From positions 186,001-250,000 of the forward strand of contig NZ_FQYP01000001.1 of assembly GCF_900141785.1 (NCBI RefSeq): DNA of 64,000 nt, written 5' to 3'. Under the pieces are notes generated by a model that was not told the origin of the DNA, did not search any database, and worked only from the letters and a program-made list of their open reading frames with translations. Source of the stretch: Aquimarina spongiae (GTDB lineage Bacteria; Bacteroidota; Bacteroidia; Flavobacteriales; Flavobacteriaceae). This document shows positions 8,239 through 17,099 of this stretch, piece by piece (positions within the stretch are counted from its first letter, which is position 1; the number at the start of each line of letters is the position of its first letter). The position numbers and the translations under genes are program-made.

Positions 8239-11232
8239 GTGTGGCATAAAATTAATAAGCATTCTTTTTTATTAATTATTCTTTTATTGAGTTTTGGTGC
8301 TGGTGCGCAAGAATTAGAATCTGAGATTGTTGAAAATGAAACGCAAAATGATTCTAGTGCGGCGCAAGTGGCAGAACCGTATAACCCCTTGATTGTTGAG
8401 GATATTGAAGCCCAGCAACGATGGGTCGATAGCGTGTACAATACAATGACCCTGAAGGAAAAAATCGGGCAGCTATTTATGGTGGATGTTTTTTCCTCTC
8501 ACCCCCCAAAAGATATAGATCGGGTAAAAGAACTTATCAAAGAATATCATATTGGCGGTATCATTTTTTCTAAAGGAGGTCCCAACAGACAAGCCAAAAT
8601 AAACAATGAATTCCAGGAGCTTTCCAAAATCCCATTAATGATTGGGATGGATGCAGAGTGGGGGCTAGCCATGCGTTTGGATTCTACCAAAGCTTTTCCC
8701 TGGAATATGACGCTGGGAGCCATAAAGGATAATCAACTCATTGAAGAAACAGGAAGACAAATAGCAAGGCATTGTAAGCGATTGGGAGTACATATCAATT
8801 TTGCACCTGTGGTAGATATCAATACCAATCCCAAAAATCCAATTATTGGGAATCGTTCTTTTGGAGAAAATAGAGATGATGTTACCCAAAAAGCATTGGC
8901 TTTCATGAAAGGGATGCAAAAAGAAGGCATACTAGCCAGTGCAAAGCATTTTCCAGGACATGGCGATACGGATAGCGACTCGCATAAAACCCTGCCTACC
9001 ATTAATTTTGAAGCAGAACGTATCGATAGTATAGAATTATACCCCTATCGTAAGTTGATTAATGATGGACTCTCTAGTGTAATGGTAGCACATCTTAATA
9101 TCCCTAGCTTAGAGTCTAGATCAAATTATCCTTCTTCGATTTCAAAAAATGTAGTAACTGGTTTACTTAAAGAAAAACTAGGATTCAACGGACTGATTTT
9201 TACAGATGCTTTGAATATGAAGGGAGCTTCAGATTTTAAAAGCCCTGGAGAGATTGATCTTGCGGCTTTATTGGCAGGGAATGATGTTTTGTTGATTTCA
9301 GAAGATGTTCCCTTAGCTACCCAAAAGATTGTTTCGGCCTATTATTCAGGGTTGATTACCGAAGAACGCCTGGCGCATTCAGTACGAAAAATACTCATGG
9401 CCAAATATAAAGTTGGCCTTCATAAATACAAGCCTGTAGACTTTTTGTTTTTGAATGAAGAGTTGAACAGTGTGAGTAATGAGGTTCTGCATCATAAACT
9501 GGTAGAAAATTCTTTGACTCTCATCAAGAATAAAAGGGCAACGCTACCTGTAAAAAACCTGGACCTAAAGAAAATAGCCTACGTATCTCTAGGAGATGAT
9601 TCTGGTGATGCCTTTTATGAGCAACTAAATAAATACACCCAGGTAGATTGGGTAAAAGCTGCGCAATTGGGTGAAATGATCGAGAAGCTTAAAAAGTATA
9701 ACTATGTCATTGTAGGCTTTCATAAATCTAATGATAATCCCTGGAAAGGATATAAGTTTAAGGATAAAGAATTGGTCTGGTTGTATGAAATCGCTAGATT
9801 AAATACCACTATTCTTTCCGTTTTTGCCAGACCATATGCTATGTTGGATATGATGACTACTACCAACTTGGAAGGTATATTGATGGCATATCAGAATAGT
9901 ACTGTGGCTCAGCAAAAAGCTGCGCAACTCCTTTTTGGTGCTTTTGAAGCCAATGGGAAACTTCCGGTAAGCCTGGGAGAAGAGTATCCGGAAGGAACAG
10001 GTCTGGAAACACGTTCCCTCAAAAGATTACAATACGGCCTACCAGAAAGTGTAGGGATGAATTCGTATCGTCTCAACCGAATAGATTCTATTGTAAACAT
10101 CGCACTGAATGAAAATATGGCTCCTGGATTACAATTAATAGTAGCCAGAAAAGGAAAGGTGATTTTTGATAAAAATTATGGGTATCATACCTATAGTAAA
10201 ACCAGAAAAGTAAAGGGTTCAGATATTTACGATTTAGCGTCGCTAACCAAAATATTGGCAACCCTTCCATTAATGATTGAGTTAAAAGATAAAGGGATTA
10301 TTTCGCTGGATTCTAAAGTAGGAGATTTGCTGCCATCGTTTAAGGAGTCAAACAAAAAAGACATCACTGTGCGATCGATGCTTTCACATTATGCAAAATT
10401 GAAGGCTTGGATTCCTTTCTACTTGAAGACTATGGATAGTGTGACTGGCCGTCCGGATAAAAAGTACTACAGAACTACGTCCTCAGATGAATTTAAAATT
10501 AAAGTGACGAATAACCTTTATCTAAGAAGTGATATGAAAGATTCGCTCATGTTACGCATAAAGGATAGTGAGTTACGAACAAGATTAAGTTATAAGTATA
10601 GTGATCTTCCTTATTACTTACTTAAATCCTATATTGAGAAGCATTATGGTAATTCTTTGAATGCTCTTACGCAACAGCATTTTTATAAACCTTTGGGTGC
10701 TAATAATACCTCGTATTTACCTTTGTCAAGATTCAAGAAAAAGCGAATTGTTCCTACCGAAAATGATCAGGCTTTTCGAAAGGAAGTTGTTCATGGTTAC
10801 GTTCATGATCAAGGTGCCGCAATGTTTGGTGGTATAGGTGGCCATGCAGGTTTATTTGCGAATGCCAACGATGTAGCCAAGATTATGCAGATGTATCTCA
10901 ACGGTGGGTATTATGGAGGTAAACAGTATTTTAAACAACAAACCTTCGAAGAATTCAATACTTGTTACTATTGCGCTAGAGATGTGCGCAGGGGAGTAGG
11001 GTTTGATAAGCCTCAATTGGGAGAAGTGGGACCTACCTGTGGTTGCATATCAAAAACTAGTTTTGGACATAGTGGGTTTACGGGTACGTTTACCTGGGCA
11101 GACCCCGAAGAAGAAATTGTCTATGTCTTTTTGAGTAATAGGACCTATCCGGATTCGGCCAATAGAAAATTGATTTCAAACGATATCCGATCAGAGATAC
11201 AGAGACTTATTTATGAGGCTATAGATTATTAG
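8239..11232 (+). CDS. exported GH3 glycosidase fused to a beta-lactamase-fold serine hydrolase
   Basis: The protein has 997 residues. A signal peptide (SFLLIILLLSFGAGAQ) leads into a NagZ-like GH3 domain. It carries KHFPGHGDTDSDSH (from about residue 236), typical of the His/Asp dyad of N-acetylglucosaminidases, and D323 in FTDALNMKG as the expected nucleophile. A GH3 C-terminal domain spans about residues 420-600. The remaining ~390 residues are a class C beta-lactamase/esterase fold with S668 in SLTK, a YSD in place of YxN, and H944 in HSGFTGT. Such fusions occur in Bacteroidota and suggest paired action on peptidoglycan or muropeptides. The GTG start at 8239 lies eight bases after the upstream stop. 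Confidence 0.9.
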   Translation: MWHKINKHSFLLIILLLSFGAGAQELESEIVENETQNDSSAAQVAEPYNPLIVEDIEAQQRWVDSVYNTMTLKEKIGQLFMVDVFSSHPPKDIDRVKELIKEYHIGGIIFSKGGPNRQAKINNEFQELSKIPLMIGMDAEWGLAMRLDSTKAFPWNMTLGAIKDNQLIEETGRQIARHCKRLGVHINFAPVVDINTNPKNPIIGNRSFGENRDDVTQKALAFMKGMQKEGILASAKHFPGHGDTDSDSHKTLPTINFEAERIDSIELYPYRKLINDGLSSVMVAHLNIPSLESRSNYPSSISKNVVTGLLKEKLGFNGLIFTDALNMKGASDFKSPGEIDLAALLAGNDVLLISEDVPLATQKIVSAYYSGLITEERLAHSVRKILMAKYKVGLHKYKPVDFLFLNEELNSVSNEVLHHKLVENSLTLIKNKRATLPVKNLDLKKIAYVSLGDDSGDAFYEQLNKYTQVDWVKAAQLGEMIEKLKKYNYVIVGFHKSNDNPWKGYKFKDKELVWLYEIARLNTTILSVFARPYAMLDMMTTTNLEGILMAYQNSTVAQQKAAQLLFGAFEANGKLPVSLGEEYPEGTGLETRSLKRLQYGLPESVGMNSYRLNRIDSIVNIALNENMAPGLQLIVARKGKVIFDKNYGYHTYSKTRKVKGSDIYDLASLTKILATLPLMIELKDKGIISLDSKVGDLLPSFKESNKKDITVRSMLSHYAKLKAWIPFYLKTMDSVTGRPDKKYYRTTSSDEFKIKVTNNLYLRSDMKDSLMLRIKDSELRTRLSYKYSDLPYYLLKSYIEKHYGNSLNALTQQHFYKPLGANNTSYLPLSRFKKKRIVPTENDQAFRKEVVHGYVHDQGAAMFGGIGGHAGLFANANDVAKIMQMYLNGGYYGGKQYFKQQTFEEFNTCYYCARDVRRGVGFDKPQLGEVGPTCGCISKTSFGHSGFTGTFTWADPEEEIVYVFLSNRTYPDSANRKLISNDIRSEIQRLIYEAIDY

Positions 11233-11273
11233 CCGTACCGTCAAATATTTATTTCGTTTTAAGAATTGCAACT

Positions 11274-12182
11274 ATGAATACTAGAATTGATTTGCTTGAA
11301 AATGAGCTTTCTTTTTCAAGAATTGTAGCAGGATGTATGAACTGGGGAGAATGGGGAGCAAAACTATCTGTTGCCGAGGCACAACAATTGATTGAAGATT
11401 GTTTAGAAATTGGCGTAACTACTTTTGATCATGCCGATATTTATGGCCATTATACAACAGAAGCTTTGTTTGGGAGTGCAATCAAGAATAACCCTTCCTT
11501 ACGGGATAAGGTACAATTGATTACAAAATGCGGAATCAAACTGGTAACACCAAATAGACCAGATTATCGAATCAAGTCCTATAATACCACAGCTGATTAT
11601 ATCAAACAATCTGTAGAAAACTCACTGGTTAATTTGTCTACAGATTATATAGATTTATTATTAATTCATCGACCAAGCCCTTTGATGCATCCAGAAGAAA
11701 TAGCAAAGGTTTTTACAGAATTAAGAGAAGAAGGTAAAGTGCAACATTTTGGAGTTTCTAATTTTACCAATACTCAATTTGAGATGCTGAATACTTTTTT
11801 TCCTCTGGTTACCAATCAAATTGAAATTTCGCCATTACATCTCGAACCATTTGTAGATGGGACTTTGGATCAGTGTTTATTGCACCAAATAAAGCCAATG
11901 GGGTATTCCACTTTAGCCGGAGGTAGTTTTTTTGCTAAGAATGCAATGGAACAGGTAGTTCGAATTAACAAAGTTGCGGAGCAGTTGGCTGCAAAATATG
12001 GAGCTACCCTGGATCAAATCCTAACGGCCTGGATACTTAAACATCCTTCGGGTATATTACCTATTATCGGGTCCACCAAAATAAACAGGATTGCATCTGC
12101 GGTAAAAGCACTTCAAATAGAAATTACGGATGAAGAATGGTTTATGATTTGGGAAGCTTCTAACGGAGAGGAAGTTGCCTGA
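11274..12182 (+). CDS. aldo/keto reductase
   Basis: A 302-aa NAD(P)H-dependent oxidoreductase with a TIM-barrel fold. Visible family features are GVTTFDHADIYGHY (catalytic D and Y), the conserved lysine in ITKCGIKL, HRPSPLM with the active-site histidine, GVSNFT, and a C-terminal nucleotide-binding segment ending IIGSTKINRI. It resembles the YdhF subgroup that reduces small carbonyl compounds; the substrate cannot be read from sequence. It lies 41 bases after the GH3 fusion and is the last gene of the plus-strand run. About 200 bases without an obvious hairpin follow. Confidence 0.9.
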   Translation: MNTRIDLLENELSFSRIVAGCMNWGEWGAKLSVAEAQQLIEDCLEIGVTTFDHADIYGHYTTEALFGSAIKNNPSLRDKVQLITKCGIKLVTPNRPDYRIKSYNTTADYIKQSVENSLVNLSTDYIDLLLIHRPSPLMHPEEIAKVFTELREEGKVQHFGVSNFTNTQFEMLNTFFPLVTNQIEISPLHLEPFVDGTLDQCLLHQIKPMGYSTLAGGSFFAKNAMEQVVRINKVAEQLAAKYGATLDQILTAWILKHPSGILPIIGSTKINRIASAVKALQIEITDEEWFMIWEASNGEEVA

Positions 12183-12384
12183 TTAAGAGTGAATAACCTC
12201 GTTTCAGTATGGGTTTTCTGGATTTTGTTAATGTTAAAATACTTGTAAATTGTAGTGTTCATTGGTTTTTTACTTATATTTAAACTGTCAGACTCTTAAC
12301 GAATACACAATAATAATCATTGTCGAACCGTAAAAAAGCTTAGATCCACACAAGTCATTCCCCCTAACTTTAACCCTAACACTA

Positions 12385-12837
12385 ATGAACAAGTATAGAT
12401 TAACACTAATCGGATTGGTATTGTCTATTTTTATTTATTTCACCTCCACATTTTTAGAACTCAACCTTTTTCAACAATTCGTATCTCTTTTAAATAGCAT
12501 ACAAGAGCTTAAACTGGAAGGAATTGTGATTCCTTTTATTATCTTCTCTGTTTTTGTTATTTATGATATCAGGCAACGTATTAAAAAGGTAAAAATGGAG
12601 AATGCAAAGCAAAACATTTATAAAGCAATGCTTTCTTCTAGTCATCATATTCTCAATAACTTTATTTATCAAATGGATCTTTTTAAGATCACTGCAGAGG
12701 ATACCCCTGGCTTTGATAGCAAAGTATTGGCTTTTTATGAAGATATTATAAGTGATGCTTCGGATCAAATCGATTCCTTGAGTAATCTTACCAGTATAGA
12801 TGAGTTTTCGATACGTTCTTCTGTAATGAGGAGTTAA
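12385..12837 (+). CDS. small membrane protein with a histidine-containing helical tail
   Basis: This 150-aa protein has two transmembrane segments (about residues 7-25 and 46-62). A basic stretch (RQRIKKVKMENAKQ) follows, then a helical cytoplasmic tail carrying SSSHHILNNFIYQMDLF around residues 84-100. The HHILNN pattern resembles the H-box of some histidine kinases (H followed by ILNN), but no ATPase domain follows, so it would be a kinase stub or a membrane phospho-acceptor if the likeness is real. It is isolated: about 200 bases upstream, and the convergent rsmD gene begins five bases after its stop. Confidence 0.6.
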   Translation: MNKYRLTLIGLVLSIFIYFTSTFLELNLFQQFVSLLNSIQELKLEGIVIPFIIFSVFVIYDIRQRIKKVKMENAKQNIYKAMLSSSHHILNNFIYQMDLFKITAEDTPGFDSKVLAFYEDIISDASDQIDSLSNLTSIDEFSIRSSVMRS

Positions 12838-12841
12838 TGGG

Positions 12842-13381
12842 TTAGTGGCTTTTAAAAAAGCTAAAAACCGAACCTCCGTACCTTCTAGAGTTATCAAAAA
12901 AAGATGAACTCTCTAATGAGGTGTGCTTTGAATGTTCGATAATCAAAACACCATCTTCTTCAAGGAGTTGGCGTTCAAATACAAGTTCAACGATTTTTAA
13001 AAATTGTTCTTGTTTAAAATCATAGGGAGGGTCTGCAAATATGATATCTGCTTTTCTAGTGGTCTTTTCTAGATAGGTATATACATCACTTTTGATCGTT
13101 TCTATGGGGAAGTCCAGTTCTTCGGCAATACTTTTGATGTACCCCATACAGGCATAATGTGCATCAACCGCTGTAATCTCTTGTGCTCCTCTCGATGCAA
13201 ACTCATAACTAATGTTCCCAGTACCAGCAAAAAGATCTATTACCGAAAGGTCTGTAAAATGATAGATGTTATTTAATATATTAAATAAGCCCTCTTTGGC
13301 CATATCGGTAGTTGGTCTTACAGGTAACTTTTTGGGAGCTACCAGTCTTTTTCCTTTATATTTTCCTGAAATAATTCTCAT
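12842..13381 (-). CDS. rsmD: 16S rRNA (guanine(966)-N(2))-methyltransferase
   Basis: This 179-aa SAM-dependent methyltransferase carries the RsmD N-terminus (MRIISGKYKGKRL), PTTDMAKEGLFNIL, the SAM-binding DLFAGTGNISYEF, and the catalytic DPPY in IIFADPPYDF. RsmD methylates G966 of 16S rRNA in helix 31. It is the downstream member of a minus-strand set with DUF3822, whose stop codon directly abuts its start. The pairing of rsmD with DUF3822 is common in flavobacteria. Confidence 0.93.
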   Translation of the reverse strand: MRIISGKYKGKRLVAPKKLPVRPTTDMAKEGLFNILNNIYHFTDLSVIDLFAGTGNISYEFASRGAQEITAVDAHYACMGYIKSIAEELDFPIETIKSDVYTYLEKTTRKADIIFADPPYDFKQEQFLKIVELVFERQLLEEDGVLIIEHSKHTSLESSSFFDNSRRYGGSVFSFFKSH

Positions 13382-14206
13382 TTAGAAATGGCTTAATAAA
13401 ACGAAATGCTGATGGGCAGGGATGGGGTTGATTTCACTGGATAGCTTCGGTGCTCTTTGATGTTTTCCGAAGGAAATATTCCGAACGTAATTATGTGCTA
13501 TATCAAAATATGGACTGTTTTCTTCTATCTTTCCCAGGAAAATAAGCTTGAATTCTTCTGGATTAAGCTTTAGTTGCTCTGCTACAAATAATAAGTAATA
13601 CAAGAAATCTTCTTTTGAAGTATGAATATAGGTGTTAGCAAGTAGTAATCTCCCTTTGTGGATAACCACGAGATCAAAAAATTTGTCTTGCATATTTGCA
13701 TATACCCTCAAATCCTCATTATTCTTTTCTTGAACTAATAATGAAGAAATTAAGATCGTACTAGCGTGTTTATAGGTGAAGGATCCAAACGTTTCAAAAA
13801 AGAAGTTATTGATATTTGCATAAGGGATATAGACCACAACCATGTCATGCTGTTCTAATTCGTCATAAGCGATAAAATCATTGTCTAATACCTTTATATT
13901 GTATTTTAGATAGTCTTTTAAAGCGTCTTCTTTAAATAATGCTTTTGGAACGGTGGAGTATAAGTCATTTTGGTAAATGACTTCGATGTTGTGAAAATTC
14001 TTTTTTAACGCTTGGTGATGATCAAATGTATATTTGATCTTGTCTAATACCTGTTCTGGAGTTAATTGAATACCAAAGTGGTCACAAGCTAATGCAGTGA
14101 TATGATCTTCTTGATCCCGTGTACAAAAAGAAAGTCCATTCAAGCTTACTTGAATGGACAATGTATGTAATGTATTGTCTTCTATGTTATTGGTCGTTTG
14201 CACCAT
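13382..14206 (-). CDS. DUF3822 family protein
   Basis: A 274-aa cytoplasmic protein with LSIQVSLNGLSFCTRD at the start. It then shows an actin/ASKHA-like pattern of strands, including LVVIHKGRLLLANTY and a tail with LSSEINPIPAHQHFVLL. DUF3822 proteins of Bacteroidota occur next to rsmD and have no established role; a divergent FtsA/PilM-like ATPase fold is a reasonable guess from the strand pattern. Its start overlaps the end of the upstream gene by 20 bases, and its stop abuts the rsmD start, so the three genes are tightly coupled. Confidence 0.8.
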   Translation of the reverse strand: MVQTTNNIEDNTLHTLSIQVSLNGLSFCTRDQEDHITALACDHFGIQLTPEQVLDKIKYTFDHHQALKKNFHNIEVIYQNDLYSTVPKALFKEDALKDYLKYNIKVLDNDFIAYDELEQHDMVVVYIPYANINNFFFETFGSFTYKHASTILISSLLVQEKNNEDLRVYANMQDKFFDLVVIHKGRLLLANTYIHTSKEDFLYYLLFVAEQLKLNPEEFKLIFLGKIEENSPYFDIAHNYVRNISFGKHQRAPKLSSEINPIPAHQHFVLLSHF

Positions 14207-14831
14207 AAGTTCTAGGCCAGTTACCAGAAGTTTTCACATCTGTCATTGATCCTACTAATAAATATGGACCATCAACTCCATCCACAGAAACCACTTCTTT
14301 TTCCTGAGCTAAAAGATCTTTATCTTGATCGTGTAACAACACTTCTTTAGAAACCTTAGCTTCAAATACAGGGATTCTAAGATCGTTTTTGTTGATATAT
14401 CCAGCATCCAATTCAAATTTAGAATCTACTCCTTGAATAGGTACTTTCATCATGTTTTTGTGACTTCCTGTCTTAAATAAAGAATCCTTTACAGAAGCAT
14501 ATCCAAGTGTATCGATCACAACAGTGTCTCTAGGCTCATCGATTTTAAGCACTTTGTTGAAACGAATAAAACTAGAATCTCTTCTTTGCGTAAGCGTAAA
14601 TTTCGCAGTATCAATAAAAGCGATTAGTTTTTCAGGATTTTTTTCGAATCTTCCAGTGATGGTTCTATGTGCTAACTGTGCTGTACGTATATCCCTTAGA
14701 TTTTCAACTGCCTTAGCATATCTTGCTTGTTTAACCTTATTGAATTTCACAGGACCGTTAATAGAGTTGAATACCATGTATCCCAAAACTCCTATAACTA
14801 CCCACAGTACTAATTGAATGACAATTTTCAT
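14187..14831 (-). CDS. membrane-anchored protein with pseudopilin-like N-terminus
   Basis: This 214-aa protein has one transmembrane helix at residues 3-24. A helical segment follows (KAVENLRDIRTAQLAHRT), then a soluble part rich in charged residues. The long hydrophobic N-terminal helix continuing into a helix with 'IRTAQLA..TGRF' resembles the spine of type II/IV pseudopilins, although no prepilin peptidase site is obvious. It is first in a minus-strand trio with DUF3822 and rsmD, sharing 20 bases with DUF3822. If DUF3822 is PilM-like, the pair could be a reduced pilus-derived assembly; that is inference. Confidence 0.65.
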   Translation of the reverse strand: MKIVIQLVLWVVIGVLGYMVFNSINGPVKFNKVKQARYAKAVENLRDIRTAQLAHRTITGRFEKNPEKLIAFIDTAKFTLTQRRDSSFIRFNKVLKIDEPRDTVVIDTLGYASVKDSLFKTGSHKNMMKVPIQGVDSKFELDAGYINKNDLRIPVFEAKVSKEVLLHDQDKDLLAQEKEVVSVDGVDGPYLLVGSMTDVKTSGNWPRTYGANDQ

Positions 14832-14965
14832 TTTATGATTTTAGCTTTAAACATTAGTGTATACGCAAATCTACAATTTTTTTTTAATCGTAAAAGTTTA
14901 TTGCGAAAAAATCATCCCTATCTTTGGATTCTTAACAAAATAAGGAAAAACAGAGAATTTACCGC

Positions 14966-16393
14966 ATGAGGGAAAAAGAGTTTTATGAGTTGTTACGGAA
15001 GGATTTCCCCTTCGAACCTACTTTAAAACAAGATGTTGTACTTCAAAAATTGGCTTTTTTTGTTCTGGAAAGTAATAAAGACGCTTTATTTCTTTTAAAA
15101 GGATATGCAGGTACAGGTAAGACGACATTGATTGGGAGTCTGGTAAAAAATTTATGGAAAGCAAAGCTGAAATCTGTGCTACTGGCACCAACTGGTAGAG
15201 CAGCAAAGGTAATTAGTAATTATTCTGGAAGACAAGCGCACACTATCCATAAGAATATTTATTATCCTAAAAAAGACAAAGCTGGAGGAGTTGCTTTTCA
15301 GTTAAAACAGAATAAACTTCGGGATACCATTTTTATCGTTGATGAAGCTTCTATGATACCCGATACCCCAAGTGATAGTAAATTATTCGAGAATGGATCG
15401 CTGTTGGACGATCTGATGATGTATGTGTACTCTGGACATAATTGTAAAATTCTTTTAATTGGTGATACCGCGCAGTTGCCTCCGGTAAAATTAGAAGTAA
15501 GCCCGGCGTTGGATTATAATACTTTGGAAATTGGTTTTAATAAAGAAGTAGTACAAATTGAATTAGACGAAGTAGTGCGACAAGCAGAAGATAGTGGTAT
15601 TTTGATGAATGCTACTGCTTTGCGTGAAACACTTCGCGAAGAGTTTTATGATTCCTTTCAATTTGATGTCTCTGGATATCCTGATATTATAAGATGTCAA
15701 GATGGACATGAGATTATGGATGCGCTACAAGAGGCGTACACAAATGTAGGACATGAAGAGTCTGTTATCATTTTGAGATCAAATAAGAGAGCTAATTTGT
15801 ACAACCAGCAAATTCGATCCAGAATTTTATTTCAGGAAGAGGAGTTGGCAGCTGGAGACCATCTGATGGTTGTAAAAAACAATTATTTCTGGTTGGATAA
15901 TAAAGCAGAAGCTGGATTCATAGCAAATGGGGATATTATTAAAGTGCTAGAAATATATGCTATAAAAGAATTATATGGTTTTCGATTTGCTGAAGTTAAA
16001 ATTAGTATGATTGATTATCCTAATCAAAAACCTTTTGAAACTGTCTTGTTGTTAGATACTTTAACTTCTGAGACTCCTTCTTTATCCTATGAAGAATCAA
16101 ATAAATTATATCAGGAGGTGTTAAAGGATTTTGAGGGAGAGCGATCTAAGTATAAGAAGTTCTTGGGCGTAAAAAACAACAAGTTTTTTAACAGCCTTCA
16201 GGTAAAATTCTCTTATGCTATTACATGTCATAAATCTCAAGGGGGACAATGGGATATTGTTTTTGTAGAACAGCCTTATTTGCCTGACGGAATATCTAAA
16301 GATTATTTACGATGGTTATATACTGCAATCACCAGAGCGAAGAGAAAAATATATCTGATTGGGTTTAAAGATGATTTTTTTATTGAAAACTAG
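14966..16393 (+). CDS. ATP-dependent DNA helicase, RecD-like (superfamily 1)
   Basis: A 475-aa helicase. Walker A is GYAGTGKTTLIG (about residues 46-57), motif Ia is APTGRAAKV, Walker B is IFIVDEASMI, motif III is LLIGDTAQLPPV, and the C-terminal UvrD_C_2-like block has AITCHKSQGGQWD and YTAITRAKRKIYLIG. All core SF1B motifs are present, so it should be active. Family members of this length are standalone RecD2-like helicases that handle replication or repair intermediates. It is divergent from the DUF3822 block, and DUF4126 follows after 42 bases. Confidence 0.9.
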   Translation: MREKEFYELLRKDFPFEPTLKQDVVLQKLAFFVLESNKDALFLLKGYAGTGKTTLIGSLVKNLWKAKLKSVLLAPTGRAAKVISNYSGRQAHTIHKNIYYPKKDKAGGVAFQLKQNKLRDTIFIVDEASMIPDTPSDSKLFENGSLLDDLMMYVYSGHNCKILLIGDTAQLPPVKLEVSPALDYNTLEIGFNKEVVQIELDEVVRQAEDSGILMNATALRETLREEFYDSFQFDVSGYPDIIRCQDGHEIMDALQEAYTNVGHEESVIILRSNKRANLYNQQIRSRILFQEEELAAGDHLMVVKNNYFWLDNKAEAGFIANGDIIKVLEIYAIKELYGFRFAEVKISMIDYPNQKPFETVLLLDTLTSETPSLSYEESNKLYQEVLKDFEGERSKYKKFLGVKNNKFFNSLQVKFSYAITCHKSQGGQWDIVFVEQPYLPDGISKDYLRWLYTAITRAKRKIYLIGFKDDFFIEN

Positions 16394-16435
16394 TATCTTT
16401 TGAGTACGATTAAAAAATGTAATAGATAAAAAGAT

Positions 16436-16996
16436 ATGCAAGAAATTATACTGAGCATTTGTTTAGGAGTGGGATTAGCAGCGGCTGTTGGTTTTCGGGT
16501 TTTTCTGCCATTGTTAGTACTAAGCTTGGCAGGCCACTACAATATTATTCCTCTAAACCAAAGTTGGGAGTGGGTAGGGAGTACACTTTCGATCTGGGTG
16601 TTGGTAATAGCAACTTTGGTTGAGATTTTTGGGTATTTCATTCCCTGGTTTGATAATATTTTAGATACTTTGGCTATTCCTCTGGCAGCAGTAGCAGGTA
16701 CAGCGGTTATGGTATCTACCGTTGCGGATTTAAATCCTGTGATCACCTGGGCGCTTGCAATTATAGCAGGCGGTGGTACCGCAGCTACTGTTAAAAGTAC
16801 TATGGGAGCTACTCGATTAACCTCTACCGCAACAACAGGAGGTGTAGCAAATCCAGCTGTGGCAGCAGTAGAAACTGGCACAGCAGCGGTAATGTCTACA
16901 GCATCTATATTTGTTGCTCCTTTGGCTATTATTATGTTGCTCCTTTTAATCTTAGGATTCCGAAAAATTTATAAAAAGTTGTTTGCAAAGAGGTAA
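16436..16996 (+). CDS. DUF4126 membrane protein
   Basis: A 186-aa integral membrane protein with about four hydrophobic segments. Characteristic features are ILSICLGVGLAAAVGFRVFL at the start, a central PWFDNILDTLAIPLAAVAGT, a Gly/Ala/Thr-rich region (ATVKSTMGATRL), and a final helix with a basic tail. DUF4126 proteins have no established function. It lies between the helicase and the Kdo cytidylyltransferase fusion, with gaps of 42 and about 100 bases. Confidence 0.8.
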   Translation: MQEIILSICLGVGLAAAVGFRVFLPLLVLSLAGHYNIIPLNQSWEWVGSTLSIWVLVIATLVEIFGYFIPWFDNILDTLAIPLAAVAGTAVMVSTVADLNPVITWALAIIAGGGTAATVKSTMGATRLTSTATTGGVANPAVAAVETGTAAVMSTASIFVAPLAIIMLLLLILGFRKIYKKLFAKR

Positions 16997-17099
16997 CAAA
17001 ACCTATTAGTAATACATTAATACCAAAAATATAAATCGTTACTTTTAGATATACTAATAAAAAAACTTACTTTTGTAATTTCAAAAAAGCAACAAAACT

